This document shows positions 43,917 through 51,708 of a stretch of DNA of 64,000 nucleotides, piece after piece (within the stretch, counting starts at the first letter, position 1; each line of letters starts with the position of its first letter). A model generated the notes under the pieces. It was not told where the DNA came from and did not search any database. It saw nothing but the letters and a program-made list of their open reading frames with translations. The stretch covers positions 1 through 64,000 of the forward strand of contig SFQZ01000003.1 in assembly GCA_004562915.1 (NCBI GenBank). Reading direction: 5' to 3'. Position numbers and translations under genes: made by a program. Source of the DNA: a bacterium (GTDB taxonomy: Bacteria > Bacillota_A > Clostridia > Lachnospirales > Lachnospiraceae).

Positions 43917-43945
43917 TTGACAACCAAACCTCTATTATGTATAAT
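43917..43945 (+). promoter_or_regulatory. Promoter of the tRNA-Gly pair
   Basis: TTGACA (43917-43922), 17 bases, TATAAT (43940-43945): a near-consensus promoter before the two glycine tRNAs. Confidence 0.85.
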
Positions 43946-43973
43946 ACATATTGTTGTCGAGAGAAAAACATCT

Positions 43974-44044
43974 GCGGGTGTAGTTCAATGGTAGAACACC
44001 AGCCTTCCAAGCTGGATACGTGGGTTCGATTCCCATCACCCGCT
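43974..44044 (+). tRNA. tRNA-Gly (TCC)
   Basis: GCGGGTG pairs with CACCCGC; anticodon loop CTTCCAA gives TCC, reading GGA. T arm GGGTTCGATTCCC is canonical. Discriminator T. Confidence 0.95.
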
Positions 44045-44069
44045 TTTACAATTAAATAATAATTGTTAT

Positions 44070-44141
44070 GCACGAGTGGCTCAGTGGTGGAGTATCGCCT
44101 TGCCAAGGCGAGGGTCGCGGGTTCGAATCCCGTCTCGTGCT
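44070..44141 (+). tRNA. tRNA-Gly (GCC)
   Basis: GCACGAG pairs with CTCGTGC; loop TTGCCAA gives anticodon GCC. T arm CGGGTTCGAATCCCG. Followed by a T-run (44141-44146) that may end the transcript. Confidence 0.95.
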
Positions 44142-44279
44142 TTTTTGCTGTTAAAAATACTTTTCAAGTTGGTAAATTCTATCTTTAGTTGTAATATTTT
44201 TGTTTTGTATATTTAATAAAGCAAACGTAACCAGATCTATCGATGCTTTTTTGTATCGTGAGAAAACGTTCTGAAAATT

Positions 44280-44434
44280 GAGTAGTCCGTTTTAGAAGCA
44301 TTGGGATAAGTGAGCCTGAAGATCCACTGCTTACGCAGACTTAGGCGCGACGGCTATCCGGAGCGTCTTAGTCGCAGTTAGAAGTTAGCTGAAGGGGAAC
44401 GACCTGCTTCTAAAACGGACTACTCGATTTTTTT
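44280..44434 (+). ncRNA. Structured element with a 21-bp closing stem and T-run
   Basis: GAGTAGTCCGTTTTAGAAGC (44280-44299) continues one base and is perfectly complementary to 44405-44425, followed by seven T's (44428-44434). The ~104-base interior is itself structured: GACTTAGGCGC and GCGTCTTAGTC form an imperfect inner stem. It resembles either an intrinsic terminator closing a small RNA or a MITE-like mobile repeat. It fills the gap between tRNA-Gly and the convergent dehydrogenase gene; the first ~130 bases of that gap hold nothing I can recognise. Confidence 0.55.
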
Positions 44435-44457
44435 ACACGTCTCTCACAGATAAAAAA

Positions 44458-45318
44458 TTACAAATAATATTCAATCAGTCCCTGCGTTCCATTTTCTCCT
44501 TTTCCCTGTTTTTCCAGTTCCTGATACATCTCACATACTTTCAGCAGAACAGGAAGCACAAGATTCTTTTCCTCTGCCTCTTCATCAGCAATTCTCATAT
44601 CTTTTATAATATGCTTGATATAGAAGCCCGGAGCATAATCACCAGACGCCATCTTGGGACCCAAGTTTGAAAGCTGCCAACTTCCTGCTGCTCCGCCCTT
44701 GATTGTCTCAATCATCTTATCCACATCAACTCCCATCGCTTTCGTATATGCAATCGCTTCACAGACCCCGCTGACCGCTCCTGCTATAGCAATCTGATTG
44801 GCCATCTTGACATGCTGACCGCTTCCTGCTGGCCCTTCATAGATAATACTTGTTCCCATAGCAGCCAGCACATCCTGACATGCTTCAAAATCTTTTTCCT
44901 CTCCTCCGACCATAATCGCCAAAGTACCTTTCTTCGCTCCCACATCGCCGCCGGATACCGGAGCATCCAGCACATGCAGACCTTTCTTTTTTCCCACCTC
45001 ATAGATTTTTTGTGATAACTTGGGACTGGTCGTTGTCATATCAATCAGGTAAGTATCTTCTCCTGCATTTGCCAGGATTCCACCTTCTCCAAAATATACT
45101 TCTTCCACATCCTTCGGATATCCCACAATCGTAATAATCACATCACGATTTTTCGCACATTCTCCGGGACTGTCACACCAGATGGCCCCCTCTTCAATCA
45201 GCTCAGCTGCCTTTTCCTTTGTACGATTATAAATATACAATTCATATCCCTCTTTCTGAAGATTACGAATCATGGATTTTCCCATTACGCCGGTACCGAT
45301 AAAACCTATTTTTTTCAT
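44458..45318 (-). CDS. 3-hydroxyisobutyrate-dehydrogenase-family oxidoreductase
   Basis: 286 residues. NAD(P) Rossmann motif IGFIGTGVMGKSM, the substrate-binding DAPVSGGDVGAKKGTLAIMVGG and the catalytic-Lys stretch GSGQHVKMANQIAIAG identify the beta-hydroxyacid dehydrogenase family. It may reduce tartronate semialdehyde or oxidise a similar short hydroxy acid. No pathway genes are adjacent. Confidence 0.88.
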   Translation of the reverse strand: MKKIGFIGTGVMGKSMIRNLQKEGYELYIYNRTKEKAAELIEEGAIWCDSPGECAKNRDVIITIVGYPKDVEEVYFGEGGILANAGEDTYLIDMTTTSPKLSQKIYEVGKKKGLHVLDAPVSGGDVGAKKGTLAIMVGGEEKDFEACQDVLAAMGTSIIYEGPAGSGQHVKMANQIAIAGAVSGVCEAIAYTKAMGVDVDKMIETIKGGAAGSWQLSNLGPKMASGDYAPGFYIKHIIKDMRIADEEAEEKNLVLPVLLKVCEMYQELEKQGKGENGTQGLIEYYL

Positions 45319-45548
45319 TGTCTCTGTCCTCCTGCTGTTTGATTTCTGAATGAGTTTTTGTTTTATTTATATCACATTTTTCACTGCCTGTCACTGTTAC
45401 CGTGATTCCATATTCTTTTTATAGGATTTCGATGCTGGGATCACCCGCGATCCGGGAAAAACACAGTTATATTTGAACTTTCTCTCTATATATGGTAAAC
45501 TACATTCAATGGTATATTTCGTAAAAACATGAAAACGAGGTGATAGTT

Positions 45549-45917
45549 TTGAAAATACATGAATCAGCCGAAAACTACTTGGAAGCCATATTGATGATTT
45601 ATCAACGCCAGTCTTATGTCCGTTCTATTGATATCGCAGTTGAACTGGAAGTCTCCAAGCCCAGTGTAAGTGTAGCTATGAAAAATCTTCGCGAAAATGG
45701 ATATATCAACATGGACAACAACGGTCACATTACATTAACTGAATCGGGGCAAAAAATTGCAGATACCATGTACGAACGCCATGTGCTTCTTTCACGCTGG
45801 CTGATGCAGTTAGGCGTAGATGAGCAGATTGCCGTACGGGATGCCTGCCGGATGGAGCATGTACTCAGCCCTGAGAGCTTTGATGCCATTAAACGCCATG
45901 CCATGGCACATTCGTGA
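45549..45917 (+). CDS. DtxR/MntR-family metal-dependent regulator (short form)
   Basis: 122 residues. The start is read as TTG 45549, six bases after AGGTGA, giving LKIHESAENYLEAILM as in MntR-like proteins. Winged HTH: SYVRSIDIAVELEVSKPSVSVAMKNLRENGYI; the dimerisation/metal domain (GQKIADTMYERHVLLSRWL, DACRMEHVLS) is present, but there is no SH3-like domain. It probably senses Mn2+ or Fe2+. The TTAG-N6-CTAA type boxes in the iron cluster of this window are plausible DtxR-type targets. That link is inference. Confidence 0.87.
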   Translation: MKIHESAENYLEAILMIYQRQSYVRSIDIAVELEVSKPSVSVAMKNLRENGYINMDNNGHITLTESGQKIADTMYERHVLLSRWLMQLGVDEQIAVRDACRMEHVLSPESFDAIKRHAMAHS

Positions 45918-46140
45918 TTCAGGACTCGCTCGCGAGTCTTGGCGCGGAATTCGGGTCTGCATGGCAGACATACTTCCATTCCGAATTCCTGAGCATCCCC
46001 GCGGAGCGTATATCAGATGGGGGATTGGCACCCGCCACTGATACATAATTGCTGGTCACCGCCTACAGAGGTGGGTGTCATCCCTCATCTGATATAACAG
46101 TGCCGTTCCTTTCTGTCTTCAGTTCCGGAACGGCACCCAC
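45918..46140. other. Dense cluster of palindromes between convergent genes
   Basis: Four nested or adjacent stems: GACTCGC/GCGAGTC (45923-45938); GGAATTCGG/CCGAATTCC (45946-45989) with an inner GTCTGC/GCAGAC; a long imperfect stem from ATATCAGATG (46010) to CATCTGATAT (46095) extending through GGCACCC/GGGTGTC; and GTGCCGTTCC/GGAACGGCAC (46100-46136). No coding frame is convincing. It may be a structured RNA, a degraded insertion, or terminators. Confidence 0.6.
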
Positions 46141-46200
46141 TGTTTATACGACAATTCTATGTTTTCTTTTCCTCCTGACATTTTGCATACACCACAATCT

Positions 46201-46515
46201 CTATTCCGGAAGTATCATATCCCAGGTATGATTTTCCGGATGATAACATAAAACAAAATCCTGCACCCGGTCATCCACCATTACCCTGCAGCCATATCTG
46301 CACAGGGGAATTCCGGCATAATATTTTTCATCAGACTTCAGCACCTCTATATTCGTCAGAAGATGCCGGACGCCATCCGTATCCTCATACTTTATCATTC
46401 TGGGAATCATCTTTCCGGTACTGGTAAACCAGCAGTCTGCCGCAACTTTCTGTGGTGTCCCCCGAATCGCCTTTTCCTGAAGTTTTTCTTCTTCTATACC
46501 GATTGCAAATCCCAT
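46201..46515 (-). CDS. Hypothetical protein paired with dinB
   Basis: 104 residues, beginning 13 bases after the dinB stop on the same strand, so probably in the same LexA-type operon. GTPQKVAADCWFTSTGKMIPRMIKYEDTDG and VRHLLTNIEVLKSDEKYYAGIPL suggest a small beta-rich domain. I recognise no named family. The operon position suggests a role in the SOS response or in controlling the polymerase. Confidence 0.65.
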   Translation of the reverse strand: MGFAIGIEEEKLQEKAIRGTPQKVAADCWFTSTGKMIPRMIKYEDTDGVRHLLTNIEVLKSDEKYYAGIPLCRYGCRVMVDDRVQDFVLCYHPENHTWDMILPE

Positions 46516-46528
46516 TCAACGATACCTC

Positions 46529-47791
46529 CTATTCCACCTTTACTTTCTTATAATCTACCGTTCTTTTTTCCCGGCTGATGCCGCCCGACATATGATCTAT
46601 CCTGCTTCCCACAAAAACAGCCCGTTTTAACGAATCCCGACCATAACGCATCCTGATCCCATCCACCGTTCGATCCATCTGTTCCTGTTTTTCATAATCT
46701 GTCATATCAAACATATCAAGCTGCCGCATATCCATATGATCCCTAAGTCTGCCTGTATGGATACCCAAATGCCGGATCGATCTTCCATCCCATAAAGAAT
46801 CAAAAAGCTCGCAGGCGCAACGATGGATTTCAATCGTAATATGGGTTGCATGCTCTAACGTCATCTGACGGCTTGCATACTGCAGATCATACGTTTTTAT
46901 CCCCACCGCAATCACTTCTGCGTAAACTCCCGCAGCACGCAGTCTGGTCCCCACCGTCTCAGCCAATGCGAGTAACACCAACTTTGCAGTGGATGCATCT
47001 GTAACATCAAAAGCTATCGTTGTACTGTTCCCATATCCTTTATTTGCCGGAACCTCCGGCTGCACCACAGAGACATCTATCCCATTGGCAAACGCCCATA
47101 TCACTTCTCCATGTTTTTTCAAATGACTCTTCAACACTGCCGGATCTGTTCCGGCCAACTCTCCTATCGTCCGGATCCCCATACCCAGTAGTTTTCTTGT
47201 GGTAGCCCGCCCCACAAAAAAGAGTTCCGATACAGGAAGCGGCCACATCTTTTCTTCTATCTCATATTTCCAAAGTGTATGCACCCGATCAGGCTTCTTA
47301 AAATCACTTGCCATCTTCGCCAGCAGTTTGTTTTCTGATACCCCTATATTGACTGTAAATCCCAGTTCTTCCCTGATCTGGTTACGAATCCGATTCGCCG
47401 CCGCAACTGGTTCGCCCCATAATCTTTCTGTCCCGGTCATATCAATAAAAGCTTCATCTATACTATATTGTTCCACATCCGGTGAATATTGCCGTAAAAT
47501 CTTCATAAAAGCAGCGGAACATTTCTCATATAATCCATAATTCGGCGGCACCAGTTTTAGATGCGGACACTTCTGCAGTGCTTCTGTAATACTTTCTCCG
47601 GTTTTAATATTATGATTCTTTGCAGGAATAGATTTTGCAAGAATAATTCCATGACGCATGGCCATATCTCCGCCGACAGCCGCTACTTCCTCACGCAAAT
47701 CCACTGTTCCGCCCAAATGATAAAGACGATAAACAGCTTCCCAGGAAAGAAAAGCAGAATTGATATCAATATGAAAAATCACTCTGTCCAA
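46529..47791 (-). CDS. dinB: Y-family DNA polymerase (DinB/Pol IV type)
   Basis: 420 residues from TTG 47791 (LDRVIFHIDINSAFLSWEA). Catalytic acids are in HIDINSAFLSWE and YSIDEAFIDMTG; the thumb and little-finger domains follow. The longer frame to 47845 is rejected because its TTG is the promoter -35 box. It copies damaged DNA with low fidelity. A LexA-type box in the promoter spacer indicates SOS control. Confidence 0.93.
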   Translation of the reverse strand: MDRVIFHIDINSAFLSWEAVYRLYHLGGTVDLREEVAAVGGDMAMRHGIILAKSIPAKNHNIKTGESITEALQKCPHLKLVPPNYGLYEKCSAAFMKILRQYSPDVEQYSIDEAFIDMTGTERLWGEPVAAANRIRNQIREELGFTVNIGVSENKLLAKMASDFKKPDRVHTLWKYEIEEKMWPLPVSELFFVGRATTRKLLGMGIRTIGELAGTDPAVLKSHLKKHGEVIWAFANGIDVSVVQPEVPANKGYGNSTTIAFDVTDASTAKLVLLALAETVGTRLRAAGVYAEVIAVGIKTYDLQYASRQMTLEHATHITIEIHRCACELFDSLWDGRSIRHLGIHTGRLRDHMDMRQLDMFDMTDYEKQEQMDRTVDGIRMRYGRDSLKRAVFVGSRIDHMSGGISREKRTVDYKKVKVE

Positions 47792-47850
47792 ACTTATGTT
47801 CGCCTCCTTTTTGCTTATTATATCGAACTTATGTTCGTATTTCAAGTGTG
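47789..47850 (-). promoter_or_regulatory. dinB promoter with two LexA-like boxes
   Basis: Minus strand: TTGAAA, 17 bases, TATAAT (-10 at 47817-47822). The spacer contains CGAACATAAGTTCG (47824-47837), one base off the Gram-positive LexA consensus CGAACRNRYGTTCG. A second copy, CGAACATAAGTTTG (47789-47802), overlaps the start codon. Between them lies AAGGAGG. Confidence 0.85.
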
Positions 47851-47886
47851 AATATATGGAAAATCCATAAAAATTTTTTCAAAAAG

Positions 47887-47914
47887 AAAAAGCCACCCAA
47901 ACCGGATGACTTTT
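47887..47914 (-). terminator. Terminator after the LURP-like gene
   Basis: On the minus strand AAGTCATCC and GGGTGGCTT pair with G-T wobbles and a T-run follows. It isolates the LURP-like gene from dinB. Confidence 0.65.
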
Positions 47915-47932
47915 TTCTGTCTTGTTTCATTT

Positions 47933-48409
47933 TTAATCATTATTATTGGAACATTTTTCTGCATCAATAGCCAGGACAAGCATGAGTGCTCCCAGTGCAT
48001 CCTGCGGATCATATACATCTATCACATACGTATCTGTCCATCTAAAAAGCTGTTTAGACACTCCGGCTACATATCTTCCGCTCCTGTCGTACACCTTATA
48101 ATCCCAGCCCCAAAAATCACCTTTCACATGCCAGCCGTTAAAATCTATAGTAAACTTTGGCTTAAAAAAAGTAAATTCTTTTGTAATGCAGCCAATATAT
48201 CGGCTTCCCATATAGATCTCAAATCTGGGAAGAAAGGAAAGTATACACTCCCGTACAGTTCCAATCTCATTTCTATAAGCATCATAGATTTTCAGACAAT
48301 GTCCCCAGGAAAGTTGTCCTTTTACAGTATATACTGTATTTCCGGCCTCATCATAGATATCATAGCTGTCAAACCATGAAAAAAATCTTTGTTTAAATAA
48401 TAATTTCAT
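47933..48409 (-). CDS. LURP-one-related (YxjI-type) beta-barrel protein
   Basis: 158 residues, starting at ATG 48409 after GGGGAGGAAA. Repeating beta-strand pattern with FDSYDIYDEAGNTVYTVKGQ, GHCLKIYDAYRNEIGTV and YKVYDRSGRYVAGVSKQ matches the LURP1/scramblase-like fold. In bacteria these proteins are of unknown function, possibly binding membranes or ligands. It has its own terminator. Confidence 0.8.
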   Translation of the reverse strand: MKLLFKQRFFSWFDSYDIYDEAGNTVYTVKGQLSWGHCLKIYDAYRNEIGTVRECILSFLPRFEIYMGSRYIGCITKEFTFFKPKFTIDFNGWHVKGDFWGWDYKVYDRSGRYVAGVSKQLFRWTDTYVIDVYDPQDALGALMLVLAIDAEKCSNNND

Positions 48410-48436
48410 CCTTTTTCCTCCCCTCAACATTTCTTT

Positions 48437-48511
48437 TTAATTTGCAATCTTCGGCATAAACAGCGCTATCACTCCTACGATCAAAAGTACCGGCAATGCT
48501 ATTTTAATCAA
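48437..48511 (-). CDS. Possible 24-residue membrane peptide
   Basis: The frame reads as a hydrophobic helix ending LFMPKIAN and lies after an AGGAGG, but the spacing to any normal start codon is poor (TTG one base after, or ATT). Listed because similar tiny membrane peptides occur near such genes. Confidence 0.25.
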   Translation of the reverse strand: MIKIALPVLLIVGVIALFMPKIAN

Positions 48512-48639
48512 TCCTCCTTACAGCCGGTCTATTGTTTTATTATACCTGTCATCTTACTTGTGATAAACCATGTTTTTACAGAAATACTACCATCTATTTC
48601 GCTGTTTGTGCGGTTTATTTCCCCTGACTAAATACCATT

Positions 48640-48810
48640 CTATATTTTTCTCTGAAAACCATTTCCTTGTGGCAAACATCTTATATTCGGAATAGAATAT
48701 GTCCCGGGATTCTCCGACTGAAAGGTAACTTTATCCTTGTCCGGATCCCATTCGTAAAAGTGCTTTGCCGGAATAATGCATCGTCTGTGAAGTACACTTT
48801 TATCTACTAT
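48640..48810 (-). pseudogene. SRAP-family (YedK/HMCES) fragment
   Basis: A short stretch, VLHRRCIIPAKHFYEWD with DKVTFQSENPGTYSIP after it, matches the middle of SOS-response-associated peptidases that trap abasic sites on ssDNA. The catalytic N-terminal Cys2 part and the C-terminal half are missing, so this is a remnant. It lies between the LURP-like and DUF3877 genes. Confidence 0.7.
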
Positions 48811-48812
48811 TC

Positions 48813-49358
48813 TCAGCTGATCAAAGCACGATAATCTGCCTCTGTAAATCTGTGATAAATTGTATGCCCCATTTCTATTCTGACGCAGTAATACCATGGA
48901 TCCGGCTTCCTGTCTGTAAAATGCAGTACATAATCAAAATCCGTTCCCGGTTCCATTTTTTTACACTCATAGTAATCACTGAACCGTGCAAAGCATGCAC
49001 AGATTTCTTCGATCGTCAGACAATGATTTTTTTGAAACAGATCCATGATACTCGCCAAAAACGGAGGATTCGACACCTGTTCATGTACATAAACTGCTCC
49101 AACTGAAGAAACACGCACTTCTATCCGTTCTCCTTTACATAAAGAAAAATCGATTTTACCCAGCAATGTATGTGTAAATTCCTCTTCCGCTTTCAAAAAA
49201 GCCAGCAGTTCTTCCCCACTTCTGTCCTCTATCTGAAGCAGACTGCACAGTGATGGAATCGGAAAATAAAGACGAATAGTCTCCTCGACAAATCCCAGCT
49301 TCAACTGTGCTTCTTTGATTTGTTCTATTATATTTTCAACCAAGCCATTTCTGTTCAT
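48813..49358 (-). CDS. DUF3877 family protein
   Basis: 181 residues, start at ATG 49358 after GAGGAAT. Features: IIEQIKEAQLKLGFVEETIRLYFP, LLGKIDFSLCKGERIEVRV and DFDYVLHFTDRKPDPWYYC. The family is found in Lachnospiraceae without known function. The gene stands alone. Confidence 0.7.
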   Translation of the reverse strand: MNRNGLVENIIEQIKEAQLKLGFVEETIRLYFPIPSLCSLLQIEDRSGEELLAFLKAEEEFTHTLLGKIDFSLCKGERIEVRVSSVGAVYVHEQVSNPPFLASIMDLFQKNHCLTIEEICACFARFSDYYECKKMEPGTDFDYVLHFTDRKPDPWYYCVRIEMGHTIYHRFTEADYRALIS

Positions 49359-49495
49359 ATGATTCCTCACTTTTTCTAAAACTCCACCGCAAATAACCTA
49401 CAATCAAAAAAGACATTTTCCTATTCTAACACTGTAACACAATAATATAAATTCTTCCACTATTTCATCCACTTTTTCGTTGGTCATAGCTCAAA

Positions 49496-49520
49496 ATGAG
49501 CATTCTTTCTGGATGCTCAT
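49496..49520 (-). terminator. Terminator of the DUF2325-DUF3793-flavodoxin operon
   Basis: ATGAGCATTC (49496-49505) and GGATGCTCAT (49511-49520) pair, with TTTTGAG after on the minus strand, downstream of the flavodoxin stop. Confidence 0.75.
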
Positions 49521-49556
49521 CGTCCTCTAATACTATTCTTTTCACCGGAGATGGAT

Positions 49557-49979
49557 TTATGCCAATGCAGCTCCTAAAGCTTTGCACGCAGACAAAGCCT
49601 CATCATCCGGTGTCTCATTGCAGATCACACTGTCGCAGCCCAGTACTGCTCCTGCGCTACTGCAGGATTCTTCCCAGTTACGCATCCATTCACCGTCTCC
49701 CCAGCCATAAGAACCAAACAATACTACCTTTTTTCCTCCCAGGGCACCTTCACAGGCATCCCACATTGGCTGGAATTCATCTTCTTCCAATACCTCCGCT
49801 CCCATGGCCGGACACCCAAAGGCAACGGCATCATAAGTATTCAACATGGATGCATCAAATTCTGCTGATGTAAACAAAACAGCATCTGACCCTTTTTCCT
49901 TTGCTCCTTCCAGAACCGCAGAAGCCATCTGCCCCGTATTTCCAGTTCCGCTCCAATAAACAACCGCAATTTTACTCAT
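49557..49979 (-). CDS. Flavodoxin
   Basis: 140 residues of the short-chain type. FMN phosphate loop WSGTGNTGQMAS near the N-terminus; flavin loops FGCPAMGAEVLE and GSYGWGDGEWMRNWEE. It carries electrons in place of ferredoxin when iron is scarce, matching the iron-box operon in which it is the third gene behind DUF2325 and DUF3793. Confidence 0.93.
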   Translation of the reverse strand: MSKIAVVYWSGTGNTGQMASAVLEGAKEKGSDAVLFTSAEFDASMLNTYDAVAFGCPAMGAEVLEEDEFQPMWDACEGALGGKKVVLFGSYGWGDGEWMRNWEESCSSAGAVLGCDSVICNETPDDEALSACKALGAALA

Positions 49980-50024
49980 ATGATTACCAACCTTTCTTCT
50001 CTTTTTTCATTCATTTTTTCTATA

Positions 50025-50576
50025 TTAAACAGCTACTGTAAGCCGCTCAATACTCTTACCTCGTGCCCATTGTGACCAATACACATCTGTACATTTTTTA
50101 TAACGGTCAAATTGTTTTTTTGCATTGTTTTCGTCCCCATATACCTTCCAAACTCCGGTACATTTATATCCTCCGGCGTGGTTTTCTATGAACCCACGTA
50201 CATCCTCCGGGGGATATCCCAGGAAAAGTCCGATCTCATGAGGAAATTCTTCAGACTCATACAGCCTTCTTCTCAAACGCACTACACATTGACCGAAATC
50301 CTTCACACAATATCCGTATTCTTCCAAAATGTTTGCTGCATCCTCTACAGCCAGATCACTTTCCAGCTTATTCGGACGATAAATATAAAGTAAAACCCTT
50401 TCGGCAGACATACGCAGTGGAACCACACGAACCCCTTTCGGCACCAGCCTCTGATTTAAAGAACGAACTGCACAGAACAATTCCTTTTTATTGGAATATG
50501 GACAGCTAAAAATATTTCCGGTCTTTAATCCTGCAAGCGTGGGTGAACAATGACGGATAATCATCTCATCGGACAT
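50025..50576 (-). CDS. DUF3793 family protein
   Basis: 183 residues. SPTLAGLKTGNIFSCPYSNKK, VLLYIYRPNKLESDL and FPHEIGLFLGYPPEDVRGF match DUF3793 (common in Clostridia beside flavodoxin and DUF2325 genes). The start overlaps the DUF2325 gene by 16 bases. Co-regulation with iron-response genes is suggested by the operon's iron boxes. Molecular role unknown. Confidence 0.85.
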   Translation of the reverse strand: MSDEMIIRHCSPTLAGLKTGNIFSCPYSNKKELFCAVRSLNQRLVPKGVRVVPLRMSAERVLLYIYRPNKLESDLAVEDAANILEEYGYCVKDFGQCVVRLRRRLYESEEFPHEIGLFLGYPPEDVRGFIENHAGGYKCTGVWKVYGDENNAKKQFDRYKKCTDVYWSQWARGKSIERLTVAV

Positions 50577-50866
50577 ACCATTTCCTCCTGTTTTATATTT
50601 TCTTCCAGAATATTTTTCAGTGCTGACATAGAACTTGTATGTGAACGAACAACCTTTACATCCTGACCTTTTGTTTCAGATAATGCATTCCGTACCATTT
50701 TATGCGATACAGTACCGGTAAACAGGACAAGCAGATCCGGATTTCCGATTCCTTTCAGGCTGCTGTTCTGTTTTGGATACACTTTTGCATCACACTGATA
50801 TTCCCTGCATAAATTTTTATATTGACGGACCATACACTCATTACCGCCTATGATTACTACGCTCAT
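50561..50866 (-). CDS. DUF2325 family protein
   Basis: 101 residues. SVVIIGGNECMVRQYKNLCREYQ and PDLLVLFTGTVSHKMVRNAL match DUF2325, a small Rossmann-like family. First gene of the operon with DUF3793 and flavodoxin and directly behind two iron-box-like operators. Function unknown; it may sense or move haem or iron. Confidence 0.85.
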   Translation of the reverse strand: MSVVIIGGNECMVRQYKNLCREYQCDAKVYPKQNSSLKGIGNPDLLVLFTGTVSHKMVRNALSETKGQDVKVVRSHTSSMSALKNILEENIKQEEMVCPMR

Positions 50867-50885
50867 AATTTAATTCTCCTTTCTC

Positions 50886-50905
50886 GGTTAGTTATCTCTA
50901 ACTAA
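50886..50905 (-). promoter_or_regulatory. Iron-box-like operator, copy 1
   Basis: GGTTAG-TTATCT-CTAACTAA, an imperfect inverted repeat, about 20 bases upstream of the DUF2325 start. It shares the TTAG-N6-CTAA core with copy 2. Confidence 0.6.
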
Positions 50906-50980
50906 TCTTGTTAAAATAAAACGCTCTCCAGCGTTTCGTATTTTTTTAAACCAAAACTTTCGATCAATTTTCCTTCAATG

Positions 50981-51002
50981 TTAGTTAGTTTTCTCTAACT
51001 AA
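50981..51002 (-). promoter_or_regulatory. Iron-box-like operator, copy 2
   Basis: A perfect inverted repeat TTAGTTAG-N6-CTAACTAA, similar to DtxR/IdeR-type boxes. It lies in the promoter region of the DUF2325 operon. Similar half-sites occur in the feo region. Confidence 0.7.
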
Positions 51003-51062
51003 TTGTATGCTACAGCATTTTTGCAAAATTGTAAAGATAATTCTATGTATTTGAGAATTCTT

Positions 51063-51215
51063 CTCTGTATCTTTTGTTACTGTTCACTCCATGGCCAACA
51101 ACTAGTATAATTAGCGTGGATTATACTGGAGATCTGGTTCGGGAGCTTATAACGGTGTTCATAGAGTCCTGGAATACGTAACAGATCATCAATATTTTCT
51201 GTGTTATTTCCATAA
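51063..51215 (-). other. Short open frame, possible gene remnant
   Basis: On the minus strand a stretch without a start reads NTENIDDLLRIPGLYEHRYK then LPNQISSIIHANYTS and stops. It may be the end of a lost gene. The rest of the 400-base gap between the DUF2325 and HMA genes holds the two iron boxes. Confidence 0.3.
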
Positions 51216-51262
51216 ATTTTCTTTCATTCCTCCAGAGATATTTCTTCTGAAAAATCCCTTTT

Positions 51263-51487
51263 TCACATAGGGTTCTGTCTTAACGCTAAGAACCTCATAT
51301 CCTGCTCATGGATTATCTTTCTCAATTTTTTTATATCCAACGGATTTTCCGCAATGATTTCTGTTTCACTTTTTGTATGTGAAGAAGAAACTTTTTTGAC
51401 AGTAAACTGCCTGCGTATCGTATCGTTGATATGGCTTTCACACATCCCACAGGACATTCCTTCTATATCAAGAATCATTTTTACCAC
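51263..51487 (-). CDS. Heavy-metal-associated (HMA) domain protein
   Basis: 74 residues from a GTG at 51487 that follows AGGAGG by ten bases; an ATG at 51478 is the alternative. The HMA motif is EGMSCGMCESHIN with the usual C-x2-C, and the fold length matches CopZ-like chaperones. It would bind a soft metal such as copper. It sits beside the iron cluster. Confidence 0.8.
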   Translation of the reverse strand: MVKMILDIEGMSCGMCESHINDTIRRQFTVKKVSSSHTKSETEIIAENPLDIKKLRKIIHEQDMRFLALRQNPM

Positions 51488-51597
51488 AGCTATTATACCT
51501 CCTGTCATTTTTACACACAAAACTCTAAAATGAAATCCCTGCTATCCTGCAGCACGATTATATATTAACTGCTTTTCCCATCACATCCCTCTGCAAA

Positions 51598-51643
51598 ACA
51601 GGGAATCCCCTTTTGAATATTTCATCATCCGGGAATTCCCTGT
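51598..51643 (-). terminator. Terminator of the feo operon
   Basis: ACAGGGAAT (51598-51606) pairs with ATTCCCTGT (51635-51643) downstream of the Fur-like gene, with TTTTG following on the minus strand. Confidence 0.8.
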
Positions 51644-51708
51644 CTTCATTCATAAATGTATTTTTTGATGCTAAGGCAAAAAGCATTTAATCCCATGATG
51701 CATTACAG

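Noticed and set aside
47792..47845. Longer dinB start at TTG 47845
   Set aside because: That TTG is the -35 box of a well-formed promoter, so the codons would lie upstream of the transcript.
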